64,000 nucleotides of DNA, taken from positions 1 to 64,000 of the forward strand of contig NZ_JADQDC010000015.1 of assembly GCF_015694345.1 (NCBI RefSeq), in the 5' to 3' direction. The position numbers and the translations under genes were made by a program. Numbering within the stretch: position 1 is the first letter of the stretch; the number at the start of each line of letters is the position of its first letter. Of this stretch, positions 53,062-62,561 are shown one piece after another. The notes below the pieces were generated by a model that saw only the letters and a program-made list of their open reading frames with translations, searched no databases and had not been told where the DNA came from. Origin of the DNA: Novosphingobium jiangmenense (lineage in GTDB: Bacteria; Pseudomonadota; Alphaproteobacteria; Sphingomonadales; Sphingomonadaceae).

Positions 53062-53880
53062 ATGCCTCCATCCAGGGTGCCGTCCTCCGCCAGGCGCGGT
53101 GACGCTGCCGAATCCAGTGCCAGCGCAAGCCGGACGACGAGCGGCAGGGCGCGCAAGAATGCGGTTTGCGCGCGCATCCTCTACTTCGGAAACGCCGGCC
53201 CGCCCCCCGAGGCGGTGGTGGCCCGCGAAATCGTCACGACCGGACAGCTCTTCCGGATATCCGACGACTACACCGCCTACATCGATGACAGCCGCGAGTT
53301 CTACAACGCCCTGTTCGTGGTCGGTTCGGATCCGATCCGGATCCGCAAGTTCATGCGCATCTACCGGGATCTGCTCAAGACCAAGGCGAAGATCGCGCTG
53401 GTGCGCGAAGCACGCCCGACGGCGCGTGCGCAGATCCTCAACACCGGTTTCGACGACGTGTTCGGAGCGGATATCGCCCCGCCAGAGGGCCTCGCCCGCA
53501 TCCACGCCATTCTGGGGCGCATCGTGACACGCCAGCAGGAGGAGACGCTGGGCGAACTCGCCGAATTGCACCTGCAGCATTACGCCGCACAGCCATTGCT
53601 CGGGCGCGAAGCCCGGCTCCTTGCCATGCTGGTATCCGCAAAAGGTTCACCCGTGCGCAGCCAGCAACTGGCCACGAGCAGCAAGTCGAGCCACCGGCAG
53701 ATCAGCATCAAGTCATTGCAGGTGCTCGTTTCAGGCCTTCGCACGAAGTTGAAGCCCCATCTCCAGATCGTCAGCCACGGTCCCTCGGGCTATGCTCTGG
53801 TCGACGTTTCCCCCGTTCACAAGCTTATCGGTGGGGCAGCAGAGCGCCTTGGACGATCACAAGGCGGGTCCGGCATCTAG
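53062..53880 (+). CDS. Response-regulator-like protein with degenerate receiver and winged helix
   Basis: A 272-residue protein. Residues 1-35 are basic and Ser-rich. About 37-145 have the alternating strand/helix layout of a receiver (ILYFGNAGPPPEAVVARE, ALFVVGSDPIRIRKFM, IALVREA, ILNTGFDDVFG). The acidic pocket and the phospho-aspartate are not at their usual places, so it is probably not phosphorylated. The C-terminal part (LLGREARLLAMLVSAKGSPVRSQQL, SHRQISIKSLQVLVSGLRTKLKPH, GPSGYALV) matches an OmpR-type winged helix. It is likely a transcription factor with a non-standard signal input. Confidence 0.75.
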   Translation: MPPSRVPSSARRGDAAESSASASRTTSGRARKNAVCARILYFGNAGPPPEAVVAREIVTTGQLFRISDDYTAYIDDSREFYNALFVVGSDPIRIRKFMRIYRDLLKTKAKIALVREARPTARAQILNTGFDDVFGADIAPPEGLARIHAILGRIVTRQQEETLGELAELHLQHYAAQPLLGREARLLAMLVSAKGSPVRSQQLATSSKSSHRQISIKSLQVLVSGLRTKLKPHLQIVSHGPSGYALVDVSPVHKLIGGAAERLGRSQGGSGI

Positions 53881-53888
53881 CCGGACCC
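53866..53888. terminator. Perfect hairpin between convergent genes
   Basis: GGGTCCGGC and GCCGGACCC (9 bp, perfect) enclose ATCTA and include the stop codon of the regulator gene. It lies 20 bases from the end of gdhA. There is no T tract, so it may act as a weak bidirectional terminator or 3' stabiliser. Confidence 0.5.
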
Positions 53889-53907
53889 CTGCCACCAATC
53901 AGAAGCC

Positions 53908-55263
53908 TCAGACCACGCCGAAGGCCAGCATGGCGTCGGCCACCTTCTTGAAGCCGGCGATGTTCGCGCCCTTCACATAGTCGATGTAGCCGCCGCCCTG
54001 ATCGCCATAGGCGAGGCATGACTTGTGGATGCCGGCCATGATGTCCTTGAGCATCTGCTGCAGTTCCTCCTCCTTCCACGAGCGACGTTCGGAGTTCTGG
54101 CTCATCTCGAGGCCGGAGACGGCAACGCCGCCCGCGTTCGAGGCCTTGCCCGGCGCGTAGAGGATCTTCGCCGCCTTGAACACATGAACGCCATCGAGGT
54201 CGGTCGGCATGTTCGCGCCCTCGGCCACGGCCTTGCAGCCATTGGCGATCAGCGCGCGCGCATCGTCGCCGAGCAGCTCGTTCTGCGTCGCGCAAGGCAG
54301 CGCCACGTCGCAGGGCACGCCCCACGGCGTCTTGCCCGCCACGAAGGTCGCCTTGGGGAACGCGGCGACATAGTCCTCGATGCGGCCACGGCGGTGGGTC
54401 TTGTGCGTCTTGACCCAGTCGATCTTTTCCTGGTCGATGCCGTCGGGATCATGGATGTATCCGCCTGAATCCGACAGCGTCAGCACCTTGCCGCCCAGTT
54501 GCACGATCTTCTCGGCTGCGTGTGTCGCCACGTTGCCGGAACCGGAAATCACTGCCGTCTTGCCGGTCAGGTCCTCGCCCTTCGTCGCCAGCATGTTGGC
54601 GAGGAAGTAGACCGCGCCGTAGCCCGTCGCCTCGGTGCGGATCAGCGAGCCGCCCCATTCGAGGCCCTTGCCGGTCAGCACGCCGGTGAAGTTGTTGGTA
54701 ATGCGCTTGTACTGGCCGAACATGTAGCCGATCTCGCGCCCGCCCACGCCGATGTCACCCGCCGGAACGTCGATGTCGGCGCCGATGTGGCGATAGAGCT
54801 CGGTCATGAAGCTCTGGCAGAAGCGCATGATCTCGCGCACGCTCTTGCCCTTGGGGTTGAAGTTCGAGCCGCCCTTGCCGCCGCCCATCGGCAGGCCCGT
54901 CAGCGCGTTCTTGAAGGTCTGTTCGAACGCCAGGAACTTCAGCACCGATTCCGTGACCGAGGGATGAAAGCGGATACCGCCCTTGTAAGGCCCTATCGCG
55001 TTGTTGTTCTGCACGCGCCACCCGCGCTGGACGCGGATGTTGCCGTTGTCGTCCTCCCAGCATACGCGGAACGAGACCACCCGGTCCGGCTCGGCAATAC
55101 GGCGCAGGATCTGCTGCGAGTGGTACTCTTCCTTGTCCTGCATGAATTCGAAGATGTCTTCGGCAACCTCCTGAACCGCCTGGACGAACTCCGGCTGATA
55201 GGGATTGCGCTTCTTCACGCCTTCCATGAAGGTTGGCAGGTCAACATGATCGGATACGGCCAC
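53908..55263 (-). CDS. gdhA: Glutamate dehydrogenase (NADP-type)
   Basis: A 451-residue enzyme close in length to E. coli GdhA (447). The substrate-binding GLPMGGGKGGSNFNPKGKS contains the catalytic lysines, followed by DIDVPAGDIGVGGREIGYMFGQY and the nucleotide fold with VISGSGNVATHAAEKI. It interconverts glutamate and 2-oxoglutarate plus ammonia. GTG 55263 is favoured because GGGGGAGAG lies directly upstream; an ATG at 55308 would add 15 residues. Cofactor preference is inferred from the family. Confidence 0.95.
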   Translation of the reverse strand: MAVSDHVDLPTFMEGVKKRNPYQPEFVQAVQEVAEDIFEFMQDKEEYHSQQILRRIAEPDRVVSFRVCWEDDNGNIRVQRGWRVQNNNAIGPYKGGIRFHPSVTESVLKFLAFEQTFKNALTGLPMGGGKGGSNFNPKGKSVREIMRFCQSFMTELYRHIGADIDVPAGDIGVGGREIGYMFGQYKRITNNFTGVLTGKGLEWGGSLIRTEATGYGAVYFLANMLATKGEDLTGKTAVISGSGNVATHAAEKIVQLGGKVLTLSDSGGYIHDPDGIDQEKIDWVKTHKTHRRGRIEDYVAAFPKATFVAGKTPWGVPCDVALPCATQNELLGDDARALIANGCKAVAEGANMPTDLDGVHVFKAAKILYAPGKASNAGGVAVSGLEMSQNSERRSWKEEELQQMLKDIMAGIHKSCLAYGDQGGGYIDYVKGANIAGFKKVADAMLAFGVV

Positions 55264-55424
55264 GGTACTCTCCCCCAGATCGGAACCTGTTCGGCTCTCG
55301 ATGTGCATGCCTGAAACGGCGGGTGCGGCCCGTGCCGCGCGGCTTCGGCAAAAGGCCGAGTCGCGCTGTCGTTGGGGGTAAGATTAACGGGTTTTACGCT
55401 GCGCGAAAGCGCCGAAAATCGCGA

Positions 55425-56198
55425 TCAGCGCCCCGCCGGAAGCTTGTCGTCCTTCTTCCTGAAAAGCTGGTCCAGGGCAGACTTCACCGATTCTCCTGCG
55501 GCAGCATCGTCCTTGGTCGGATCGGGCGTATAGCTGGGCGCATCCGTCGTCGCGGGTGGTTCGGCAACGGCGGGCGTCTCCGGGAGCGCTTCCGGCACCA
55601 GCGCCGGGGCTGGCGCAGCGGGCGTTGCCGGGCCGATCAGCTTGGTCAGGCCGGCGATCTGCTCGGCAAGGACCTTGTCTACTGCAACGGAGATCGTCGC
55701 GGTCTTGTAGCGCATGAAGCCGCCGACGACGTATTCCCACAGGATCCGCGTCGCCTTCCCGCCACTGCCGTCCACCGGCTTGAACGTCACCGTCATCGTC
55801 CCGTTGACCGCCTCGGACTGCAAGGGACCCAAGCCGCCTACGAGGCGCAGCGCGCGATAGGGTTCGGCATAGACCACACGCATGTGCATCACCGAACCCG
55901 GCTTCTGCGTCGGCGGTGCTCCCTTGGGCACCGGCAGCTTCTCGCAGAAGCAGCCATTGGCGGTGGGGTCCATCGACAGGTTCGCCGCCTCGCCCGAAAA
56001 GGTGTGCTGAGGGTTCCACCACAGCGCGGGTGTCGTGAACGCCTTCCAGGCATCGGCAGGACTCGCCGCCACCTCACCGGTGACCCGCACGACAAAGCCC
56101 GCATCGGTCTGCGTCGCCACTTCGGCGTGGGCAGGCGCGGATACGACAACGGCGAGGCTACCAAGCCCCGCCGTCAGATAATTCAGAGCCTTGGCCAT
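55425..56198 (-). CDS. Exported SRPBCC-domain protein
   Basis: A 257-residue protein. A signal peptide ends near APAHA (about residue 26). The SRPBCC/START-like domain has FVVRVTGEVAASPADAWKAFTTPALWWNPQHTFSG, then MHMRVVYAEPYRALRLVGGLGPLQSEAVNG and TRILWEYVVGGF. A Pro/Ala-rich tail with a charged end follows. Such helix-grip folds bind hydrophobic ligands; the role is unknown. The ATG at 56198 follows GGAGG. Confidence 0.75.
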   Translation of the reverse strand: MAKALNYLTAGLGSLAVVVSAPAHAEVATQTDAGFVVRVTGEVAASPADAWKAFTTPALWWNPQHTFSGEAANLSMDPTANGCFCEKLPVPKGAPPTQKPGSVMHMRVVYAEPYRALRLVGGLGPLQSEAVNGTMTVTFKPVDGSGGKATRILWEYVVGGFMRYKTATISVAVDKVLAEQIAGLTKLIGPATPAAPAPALVPEALPETPAVAEPPATTDAPSYTPDPTKDDAAAGESVKSALDQLFRKKDDKLPAGR

Positions 56199-56243
56199 CG
56201 CGCGCCTCCGCCCGCACCGGGACGGGCGGGTCACGCACGCGTG

Positions 56244-56894
56244 TTAGCGCTTGCCGAGGATTGCCTCAATGGCTGCCGTCACCTCGTCCATGTCGGCCAT
56301 GCCGTCGACACGGGCAACGATGCCTTGTACCTCATAGATCGGCAGGATCGGAGCGGTCTTGGCACGATACTCGGCCATGCGGGTGCGAACGGTTTCTTCG
56401 TTGTCATCGGGACGGCGTTTGAACTCATGGCCGCCGCACTTGTCGCAGGTACCTTCGACAGCAGGCTTCTCGAACGTGTCGTGATAGCCCTTGCCGCAGC
56501 TGGCACAGGTGTAGCGGCCCGTAATGCGCTCGACGAGCGCGTCCTCGTTGACGTCGAGTTCGATAACGTGATCGAGCTTCTTGCCACGAGAAGCCAGCAG
56601 TTCACCCAGCGATTCCGCCTGGGGGGCCGTGCGGGGATAACCGTCGAAGATCGCGCCCTGGCCCTCGGGCATGGCGTCGAGTTCGTCGCCGATCAGCGCC
56701 GAGACGATCTCGTCCGAGACCAGCTCACCGGCTTCCATGACTGCCTTGGCCTTGAGGCCGACCGGCGTCTGCGCCTTCACCGCCGCGCGAAGCATGTCGC
56801 CCGTCGAGAGCTGCTTCATGCCGTGGCGCTCGACCAGACGCTGGGCCTGGGTGCCCTTGCCCGCGCCCGGAGGCCCCAAAAGGATGATGTTCAA
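56244..56894 (-). CDS. adk: Adenylate kinase
   Basis: A 216-residue kinase with the P-loop GPPGAGKGTQ (7-16), the AMP-binding STGDMLR and FDGYPRT motifs, and a long LID. The LID carries a zinc-binding set of four cysteines (CASCGKGYHDTF and CDKCGG). It converts AMP and ATP to two ADP. It follows secY by 30 bases in the usual secY-adk order at the end of the spc operon. Confidence 0.97.
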   Translation of the reverse strand: MNIILLGPPGAGKGTQAQRLVERHGMKQLSTGDMLRAAVKAQTPVGLKAKAVMEAGELVSDEIVSALIGDELDAMPEGQGAIFDGYPRTAPQAESLGELLASRGKKLDHVIELDVNEDALVERITGRYTCASCGKGYHDTFEKPAVEGTCDKCGGHEFKRRPDDNEETVRTRMAEYRAKTAPILPIYEVQGIVARVDGMADMDEVTAAIEAILGKR

Positions 56895-56924
56895 GGTATC
56901 GTCCCCCTCATGCGGCTGCTGCCC

Positions 56925-58292
56925 TTAGCGCAGCCTGCCCTTCAGTTTCGCCTTCTTGATCAGATCGCCATACTGGTGCGCCAGCAGGTGCGACTGGATC
57001 TGCGTGATGGTGTCGACCGTGACGTTGACCACGATCAGCAGGCTGGTGCCGCCAAAGAACAGCGTCCCCATGCCCGTCTCCGCCATGATGAATTCCGGCA
57101 CGACGCAGACCACGGTGATATATGCCGCACCCAGCACGGTGATGCGAGTCAGCACATAGTCCAAGTAGTTCTGGGTGTTCTTGCCGGGACGGATGCCCGG
57201 AATGAACCCGCCGTTCTTCTTGAGGTTCTCCGCCGTTTCCTCGGGGTTGAACACCACCGCGGTATAGAAGAACGAGAAGAAGATGATGCCAAGCGCGTAG
57301 AACAGCATGTAGAGCGGCTTGCCGTGGCCGAGGTACTGGTTCAGCGTCACGATCGCCTGACCCATGGTCGTATCCGGCGAGATCGAGTTGCCGGCGAACT
57401 GCGTGATCGTCAGCGGCAGCAGCAGCAGCGAGCTGGCGAAGATCGGCGGGATGACGCCGGCGGTGTTGAGCTTGAGCGGCAGGTGGCTGCGGTCGGCATT
57501 CATCATGCCGCGCTGCGTCGCGCGCTTGGGATACTGGATCAGCAGCCGCCGCGTCGCCCGCTCGAAGAAGCAGATGCCAAGCACCAGCGCGATCAGCATG
57601 ATCACGATGCCGAAGATCAGGAACGGCGAGATCGAGCCGGTGCGGCCGCCTTCGAACAGGTTGCCGAAGAACTTGGGCAGCTGCGCCACGATACCGGCCA
57701 TGATGATCAGCGAAACGCCGTTGCCGATCCCGCGCGAGGTGATCTGCTCGCCCAGCCACAGCAGGAACATCGTGCCGCCGATCAGCGAGACCACCGCACC
57801 GACGCGGAACAGCATGCCCGGGTTGACCACCGCCTGCAGGCCGCTCGAGGCGCCGTATGCTTCAAGCCCGGAGGCGAGCACCCAGCCCTGGATGGCAGTC
57901 AGCAGCACCGCGCCATAGCGGGTGTACTGGTTGAGCTTCTTGCGCCCGCTTTCGCCTTCCTTCTTCATCGCGGCAAGCGCCGGATGAAGCGAGGCGGCCA
58001 GCTGCACCACGATCGAGGCGGTGATGTACGGCATCACGCCGAGCGCAATCAGGCTCATGCGCTCGAGCGAGCCGCCCGAGAACGCGTTGAAGATGTCGAG
58101 AACGCCGCCACGCGTCTGGTTGTACAGCGACTCCAGGATCAGCGGGTTGACGCCGGGCAGCGGCACGAAGCTGAGGAACCGGAAGACGATGAGCGCGCCC
58201 ACCGTGAACCAGATGCGCTTCTTGAGCTCGGTTGCCTTGGAGAAGTTGGCCAGGCTGAGGTTGCTGGCGATGTTGTCGGCGCGTGATGCCAT
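56925..58292 (-). CDS. secY: Protein translocase subunit SecY
   Basis: A 455-residue membrane protein with ten helices, starting LSLANFSKATELKKRIWFTVGALIVFRFLSFVPLPG. It has the plug-region FNAFSGGSLERMSLIALGVMPYI and the cytoplasmic loops RRLLIQYPKR and GFIPGIRPGKNTQNYLD that contact SecA and ribosomes. It forms the SecYEG channel. It is separated from rplO by 153 bases containing a strong hairpin. Confidence 0.98.
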   Translation of the reverse strand: MASRADNIASNLSLANFSKATELKKRIWFTVGALIVFRFLSFVPLPGVNPLILESLYNQTRGGVLDIFNAFSGGSLERMSLIALGVMPYITASIVVQLAASLHPALAAMKKEGESGRKKLNQYTRYGAVLLTAIQGWVLASGLEAYGASSGLQAVVNPGMLFRVGAVVSLIGGTMFLLWLGEQITSRGIGNGVSLIIMAGIVAQLPKFFGNLFEGGRTGSISPFLIFGIVIMLIALVLGICFFERATRRLLIQYPKRATQRGMMNADRSHLPLKLNTAGVIPPIFASSLLLLPLTITQFAGNSISPDTTMGQAIVTLNQYLGHGKPLYMLFYALGIIFFSFFYTAVVFNPEETAENLKKNGGFIPGIRPGKNTQNYLDYVLTRITVLGAAYITVVCVVPEFIMAETGMGTLFFGGTSLLIVVNVTVDTITQIQSHLLAHQYGDLIKKAKLKGRLR

Positions 58293-58410
58293 TTCGGGGT
58301 TCTAAGCCTTGCTGCGAAACCGGACCCTTGGGCCCCACGGGTTTCGGACGTCTTGAGCCAGCCCATATAGTGCGGGGCCGGCAAAAGTCGAACCCCTGCA
58401 AAGCCGAAAT

Positions 58411-58433
58411 CCCCGCCCGACTGGCGGGCGGGG
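58411..58433 (-). terminator. Hairpin between rplO and secY
   Basis: CCCCGCCCG and CGGGCGGGG (9 bp, perfect) around ACTGG, followed on the minus strand by ATTTCGGCTTT. It sits 12 bases after the rplO stop and could terminate part of the ribosomal transcript ahead of secY. Confidence 0.6.
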
Positions 58434-58445
58434 ACCGGAATTGGC

Positions 58446-58961
58446 TTACTTGGCCTTGTTGGCCGCAGCGCGAGCTGCCTTCTTCTCGGCTTCGCTCGGA
58501 CCGGTTTCAATGACCGAGACCGAACCGCCAGCCTTCTCGACAGCAGCCACGGCGCCCTTCGAGGCACCGGCGACCGAGAACGTGACCTTGGCGGTCAGTT
58601 CACCCTTGGCGAGGAGGCGCACGCCGTCCTTGCCGCCACGGGCAAGACCAGCGGCCTTGAGCGCAGCGTGATCGACAGTGCCCGACACGTCGAGCTTGCC
58701 GGCATCGATCATCTTCTGGATCATGCCGAGGTTAACCTCTGCGTAGTCCTTGGCGAAGATGTTGTTGAAGCCGCGCTTCGGGATGCGCATGTGAAGCGGC
58801 ATCTGGCCGCCTTCGAAGCCGTTCACGCTGACGCCCGAACGTGCCTTGGCACCCTTCTGGCCGCGACCGGCAGTCTTGCCCTTGCCCGAGCCGATACCGC
58901 GGCCCACGCGCATGCGGCCCTTGCGGGCGCCATAGTTGTCGTTGAGTTCGTTGAGCTTCAT
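58446..58961 (-). CDS. rplO: 50S ribosomal protein L15
   Basis: A 171-residue L15 with the N-terminal [37 protein letters not shown] signature and the [15 protein letters not shown] segment. The C-terminal tail ([15 protein letters not shown]) is longer and more basic than in E. coli. It binds 23S rRNA. The start at 58961 gives the family N-terminus; an ATG three codons upstream is less likely. Confidence 0.97.
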   Translation of the reverse strand: MKLNELNDNYGARKGRMRVGRGIGSGKGKTAGRGQKGAKARSGVSVNGFEGGQMPLHMRIPKRGFNNIFAKDYAEVNLGMIQKMIDAGKLDVSGTVDHAALKAAGLARGGKDGVRLLAKGELTAKVTFSVAGASKGAVAAVEKAGGSVSVIETGPSEAEKKAARAAANKAK

Positions 58962-59080
58962 GTTCTGCACTCGCTTTCGCTTTGAGACGCGCTTTGGAAA
59001 GGGCGCCGCCTAGCCCATCGGGCCGGGCTTGTCACCCCCTCACAGGACCGGGCGCACATGCCCCGCGGCCCTAATGGAAA

Positions 59081-59102
59081 ACCCCGGCACTAAGGCCGGG
59101 GT
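59081..59102 (-). terminator. Terminator-like hairpin between rpmD and rplO
   Basis: ACCCCGGC (59081-59088) pairs perfectly with GCCGGGGT (59095-59102) around ACTAAG. On the minus strand TTTTCC follows. It lies 30 bases after the rpmD stop, inside a 170-base gap. Confidence 0.65.
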
Positions 59103-59131
59103 GTCCCTGTATCCCGTCAGGGAAGCCCTGG

Positions 59132-59308
59132 TCAGTCGACCACGGCCACCATGTGGGGAAGCTTGGCGATGGCGCCGCGCACTTCGGCCGTGTCTTCCAA
59201 CTCGACCACGCGGTGCATCTTGCCCAGGCCCAGACCGATCAGAATCTTCTTCTGGCTTTCCGGGCGACGGATCGGCGAACCGATCTGCTTGATCTTGATC
59301 GTTGCCAT
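59132..59308 (-). CDS. rpmD: 50S ribosomal protein L30
   Basis: A 58-residue protein: [41 protein letters not shown] and a final MVAVVD. This matches the whole of bacterial L30, in its usual place between rpsE and rplO. It starts 6 bases after the rpsE stop. Confidence 0.95.
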   Translation of the reverse strand: MATIKIKQIGSPIRRPESQKKILIGLGLGKMHRVVELEDTAEVRGAIAKLPHMVAVVD

Positions 59309-59314
59309 GACCGA

Positions 59315-60025
59315 TTACTCCGTGATGGCTTCGGCAGCAGCTTCGGCTTCGACCTGCGAAGCGCCACCACGGCCGAGGAGATCGGCAACCTTCTTGCCAC
59401 GACGCTGGGCAACCGACTTCGGCGAAGTCTGGTCGGTCAGCGCGTCGAAGGTTGCGCGGATCATGTTGTAGGGGTTCGAGGTGCCGACCGACTTGGTCAC
59501 CACGTCGGCAACGCCAAGGCTTTCGAACACGGCGCGCATCGGGCCACCGGCGATGATGCCGGTACCGGCCGGAGCCGAACGCACGTTGACCTTGCCGGCG
59601 CCGAAACGGCCCTTGCCGTCATGGTGCAGGGTGCGGCCTTCCTTCAGCGGCACGCGGACCATTGCGCGCTTTGCAGCGGCAGTAGCCTTGGTGATCGCTT
59701 CAGGCACTTCGCGAGCCTTGCCCTTGCCGAAGCCGACGCGGCCCTTGCCATCGCCGACCACGACCAGTGCTGCAAAGCCGAAGCGCTTGCCGCCCTTCAC
59801 GGTCTTGGAAACGCGGTTGATGTGGACGAGCTTTTCGATCAGCTCCTCGCCACCTTCCTCGTCGTTGTTGCCACGACCGCGACGGTCGTCGCGACGGCCA
59901 CGGCCACCACGCTCGCCACCACGGTCATTGCCGCCACGGCCGCGGCCACGACCGCGACCTTCGCGCTGCTCACCGCCGGTCGATTCGACCGCGGCTGCGC
60001 CTTCCAGGTTGGTTTCGTCAGCCAT
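59315..60025 (-). CDS. rpsE: 30S ribosomal protein S5
   Basis: A 236-residue S5, about 70 longer than E. coli S5. The conserved part ([24 protein letters not shown], then [14 protein letters not shown] and the [13 protein letters not shown] region) begins near residue 60. Before it lies a low-complexity stretch of Gly, Arg and Asp resembling eukaryotic RGG boxes ([16 protein letters not shown]). S5 lines the mRNA channel and affects accuracy. Confidence 0.97.
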   Translation of the reverse strand: MADETNLEGAAAVESTGGEQREGRGRGRGRGGNDRGGERGGRGRRDDRRGRGNNDEEGGEELIEKLVHINRVSKTVKGGKRFGFAALVVVGDGKGRVGFGKGKAREVPEAITKATAAAKRAMVRVPLKEGRTLHHDGKGRFGAGKVNVRSAPAGTGIIAGGPMRAVFESLGVADVVTKSVGTSNPYNMIRATFDALTDQTSPKSVAQRRGKKVADLLGRGGASQVEAEAAAEAITE

Positions 60026-60027
60026 TG

Positions 60028-60378
60028 TCAGAACTCCAGCCCGCCTTCACGGGCGGCATCGGCCAGCGCCTTGACGCGGCCATGGAACAGGAACCCGCCG
60101 CGATCGAACACGACAGTGGTGATACCGGCGGCCTTGGCCTTCTCGGCGATCTCGGTGCCAACCTTGGCGGCGGCATCGACATTCGCGCCGATCGACTTCT
60201 GTCCCTTCACCAGCGTCGAAGCGGCAGCAAGGGTCTTGCCTTCCGCGTCGTCGATGATCTGGGCGTAGATGTGACGGCCGGAGCGATGCACCGACAGGCG
60301 AGGACGACCACCCGAGCGCGCCTTGAGCGCAGTGCGGACGCGACGGCGGCGGCGTTCGAAGAGAGACAGCTTTGCCAT
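60028..60378 (-). CDS. rplR: 50S ribosomal protein L18
   Basis: A 116-residue L18 with the start [40 protein letters not shown] and end [26 protein letters not shown]. It binds 5S rRNA. Its ATG overlaps the rplF stop by one base (TAATG). Confidence 0.97.
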   Translation of the reverse strand: MAKLSLFERRRRRVRTALKARSGGRPRLSVHRSGRHIYAQIIDDAEGKTLAAASTLVKGQKSIGANVDAAAKVGTEIAEKAKAAGITTVVFDRGGFLFHGRVKALADAAREGGLEF

Positions 60379-60911
60379 TACTTCTTCTTCCCTTCCTTGC
60401 GGAAGATAAACTCGCCGCGGTACTTGATGCCCTTGCCCTTGTAAGGCTCGGGCTTGCGCCAGCGACGGATCTCGGCGGCAACCTGGCCGACCTTCTGCTT
60501 GTCGATGCCCGAGATTTCCACCGTGGTGTTGTCAGGGGTCTTGATCTCGATGCCTTCCGGCACCGCGAAGTCGACGTCGTGGCTGTAGCCAAGCTGCAGC
60601 TTCAGGTTCTTGCCCTGGGCGTTGGCGCGGTAGCCGACACCGGTGATCTCGAGGACCTTGGTGTAGCCCTGCGTCACGCCAGTGACGAGATTGTCGACGA
60701 GGGTGCGCTGCATGCCCCAGAACGCGCGAGCGCCCTTGGTGTCGTTCGCAGGCTTCACGAGGATCGTGTCGCCATCGACGGTGTAGCTGATCTCGTCGCG
60801 CAGCGTGAGCGTCAGGGTGCCCTTGGGGCCCTTCACGGTCAGCACGCCGTCCGCGATGTTCGCGGTGACGCCACTCGGGATCGCCACCGGCTTCTTGCCG
60901 ATGCGGCTCAT
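60378..60911 (-). CDS. rplF: 50S ribosomal protein L6
   Basis: A 177-residue L6 with [22 protein letters not shown], and the signature [24 protein letters not shown] at the end. It lies near the factor-binding centre of the 50S subunit. It overlaps rpsH and rplR by one base each. Confidence 0.98.
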   Translation of the reverse strand: MSRIGKKPVAIPSGVTANIADGVLTVKGPKGTLTLTLRDEISYTVDGDTILVKPANDTKGARAFWGMQRTLVDNLVTGVTQGYTKVLEITGVGYRANAQGKNLKLQLGYSHDVDFAVPEGIEIKTPDNTTVEISGIDKQKVGQVAAEIRRWRKPEPYKGKGIKYRGEFIFRKEGKKK

Positions 60912-61306
60912 CAGAACACCTCCGCCAGCACTTCGCCACCGACGTTGGCAGCACGTGCTTCGGCATCCGAGAGCACGCCCTTCGGCGTCGAGACGATGGT
61001 GATGCCAAGACCGTTGCGGATCACCGGGAGTTCCTTGGAACCCGAGTAGACGCGGCGGCCAGGCTTGGAGACACGGGCAACATGCTTGATCGCAGGCTGG
61101 CCCTCGAAATACTTGAGCTCGATGCGGAGCTGCGGATGGGCACCGGTGGTGTCCTCCGAGAAGCCGCGGATGTAGCCTTCACGCTGAAGAACTTCGAGCA
61201 CGTGCGCACGCAGCTTGGAAGCGGGCGAAAGGACCGAGTCCTTCTTCGCCTGCTGGCCGTTGCGGATGCGGGTGAGCATATCACCCAGGGGGTCGGTCAT
61301 AGCCAT
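60911..61306 (-). CDS. rpsH: 30S ribosomal protein S8
   Basis: A 131-residue S8 ([61 protein letters not shown]). S8 binds the central domain of 16S rRNA and in E. coli also represses spc translation by binding the rplE message. Whether that loop exists here is not visible. Confidence 0.98.
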   Translation of the reverse strand: MAMTDPLGDMLTRIRNGQQAKKDSVLSPASKLRAHVLEVLQREGYIRGFSEDTTGAHPQLRIELKYFEGQPAIKHVARVSKPGRRVYSGSKELPVIRNGLGITIVSTPKGVLSDAEARAANVGGEVLAEVF

Positions 61307-61316
61307 CGGATGATCC

Positions 61317-61622
61317 TTACCAGCTCGACTTCGTCAGGCCGGGGATAAGGCCCTTGTTGCCCTTGTCCCGCAGCTCGATGCGGCAAAGGCCGAACTTGCG
61401 ATAGTAGCCACGCGGGCGGCCGGTGGTTGCACAGCGGTTGCGGACCCGGGTCGGGTTCGCGTTGCGCGGCAGCTCGGCCATCTTCAGGCGGGCGATCAGG
61501 CGCTCGGTTTCGTCGAGCGATTCATCGTCGGCCTGGGCCTTGAGCGCAGCGTACTTTGCCGCGTACTTCTGAACGAGCTTCTTGCGCTTCTCGTTCTTGT
61601 TGATGGAACTCAGTTTCGCCAT
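61317..61622 (-). CDS. rpsN: 30S ribosomal protein S14
   Basis: A 101-residue S14 of the long, zinc-free class. It holds [41 protein letters not shown] and ends [11 protein letters not shown]. The paired CxxC zinc motifs of the short class are absent. Confidence 0.98.
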   Translation of the reverse strand: MAKLSSINKNEKRKKLVQKYAAKYAALKAQADDESLDETERLIARLKMAELPRNANPTRVRNRCATTGRPRGYYRKFGLCRIELRDKGNKGLIPGLTKSSW

Positions 61623-61651
61623 GGACTTAAGCTCTCTTCTTCAATTCTTGA

Positions 61652-62251
61652 TCACGCGGCCTGCTGCTCTTCAGCAGCTTCCTGCGGGAACGGGAAACCG
61701 AACAGGCGAAGCAGCTCGCGGGCTTCCTCGTCCGTCTTCGCGGTCGTGGTGACGATGATGTCCATGCCACGCACCTTCTCGATCTGGTCGTAGCTGATCT
61801 CCGGGAAGATGATCTGCTCCTTCAGACCCATCGCGTAGTTGCCACGGCCGTCGAACGACTTCGGGTTCAGACCACGGAAGTCGCGGATGCGGGGCATTGC
61901 GATGGTGATGAGACGGTCGAGGAATTCGTACATGCGTTCGCGGCGCAGGGTGACCTTGCAGCCGATCGGCATGCCTTCACGCAGCTTGAACTGCGCGATC
62001 GACTTCTTCGCCTTGGTGATGACGGGCTTCTGACCGGCGATCAGCTCCATTTCGGCAGCTGCGGTCGTGACCTTCTTCTTGTCCTGGCTCGCTTCGCCCA
62101 CGCCCATGTTGAGCGTGATCTTTTCGATGCGCGGGATCTCGAGCGCGTTCTTGTAGCCGAACTTGGCCTGCATCGCCTTGGCGATGTCGGCGTCGTACTT
62201 GCCCTTGAGACGCGGAGTGTACTTGTCAGCCCCAGTTTCATTCTTAGGCAT
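61652..62251 (-). CDS. rplE: 50S ribosomal protein L5
   Basis: A 199-residue L5: [52 protein letters not shown], and [25 protein letters not shown]. It binds 5S rRNA and contacts P-site tRNA. Start 62251 overlaps the rplX end by 8 bases; a longer upstream frame is only read-through of rplX. Confidence 0.97.
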   Translation of the reverse strand: MPKNETGADKYTPRLKGKYDADIAKAMQAKFGYKNALEIPRIEKITLNMGVGEASQDKKKVTTAAAEMELIAGQKPVITKAKKSIAQFKLREGMPIGCKVTLRRERMYEFLDRLITIAMPRIRDFRGLNPKSFDGRGNYAMGLKEQIIFPEISYDQIEKVRGMDIIVTTTAKTDEEARELLRLFGFPFPQEAAEEQQAA

Positions 62252-62561
62252 CGATGGCCTCCCCGGACTTGACGGCCACACGGACCTTCTTGCCGTCCTT
62301 GGTCTCGAAGCGGACGCGGGTGGGCTTGCCATCCTTGTCGGCGACCGAAACCTTGGAGATGTGCAGCGGAGCCTCGAAGCGGTCGATGCCGCCCTGGGGG
62401 TTCTGCTGGCTCGGCTTGCGGTGACGGGCAGCGATGTTCACGCCCTGCACGACGACCTTCTCATCCTTCGGAAGGACCTGGAGAACGGTGCCGGTGCGGC
62501 CCTTGTCCTTTCCCGAACGAACGACGACGGTGTCGCCCTTCTTGATCTTCGCGGCAGCCAT
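62244..62561 (-). CDS. rplX: 50S ribosomal protein L24
   Basis: A 105-residue L24 with the KOW motif [25 protein letters not shown] and [19 protein letters not shown]. It starts assembly of the 50S subunit by binding the 5' end of 23S rRNA. One-base overlap with rplN. Confidence 0.97.
   Translation of the reverse strand: MAAAKIKKGDTVVVRSGKDKGRTGTVLQVLPKDEKVVVQGVNIAARHRKPSQQNPQGGIDRFEAPLHISKVSVADKDGKPTRVRFETKDGKKVRVAVKSGEAIDA

Noticed and set aside
55233..58286. A 1017-codon open frame on the plus strand
   Set aside because: It lies antisense to the gdhA end, the SRPBCC gene, adk and secY, all with clear family signatures. Its composition (Arg, His, Gln, Asp rich) is the usual result of reading GC-rich genes backwards.
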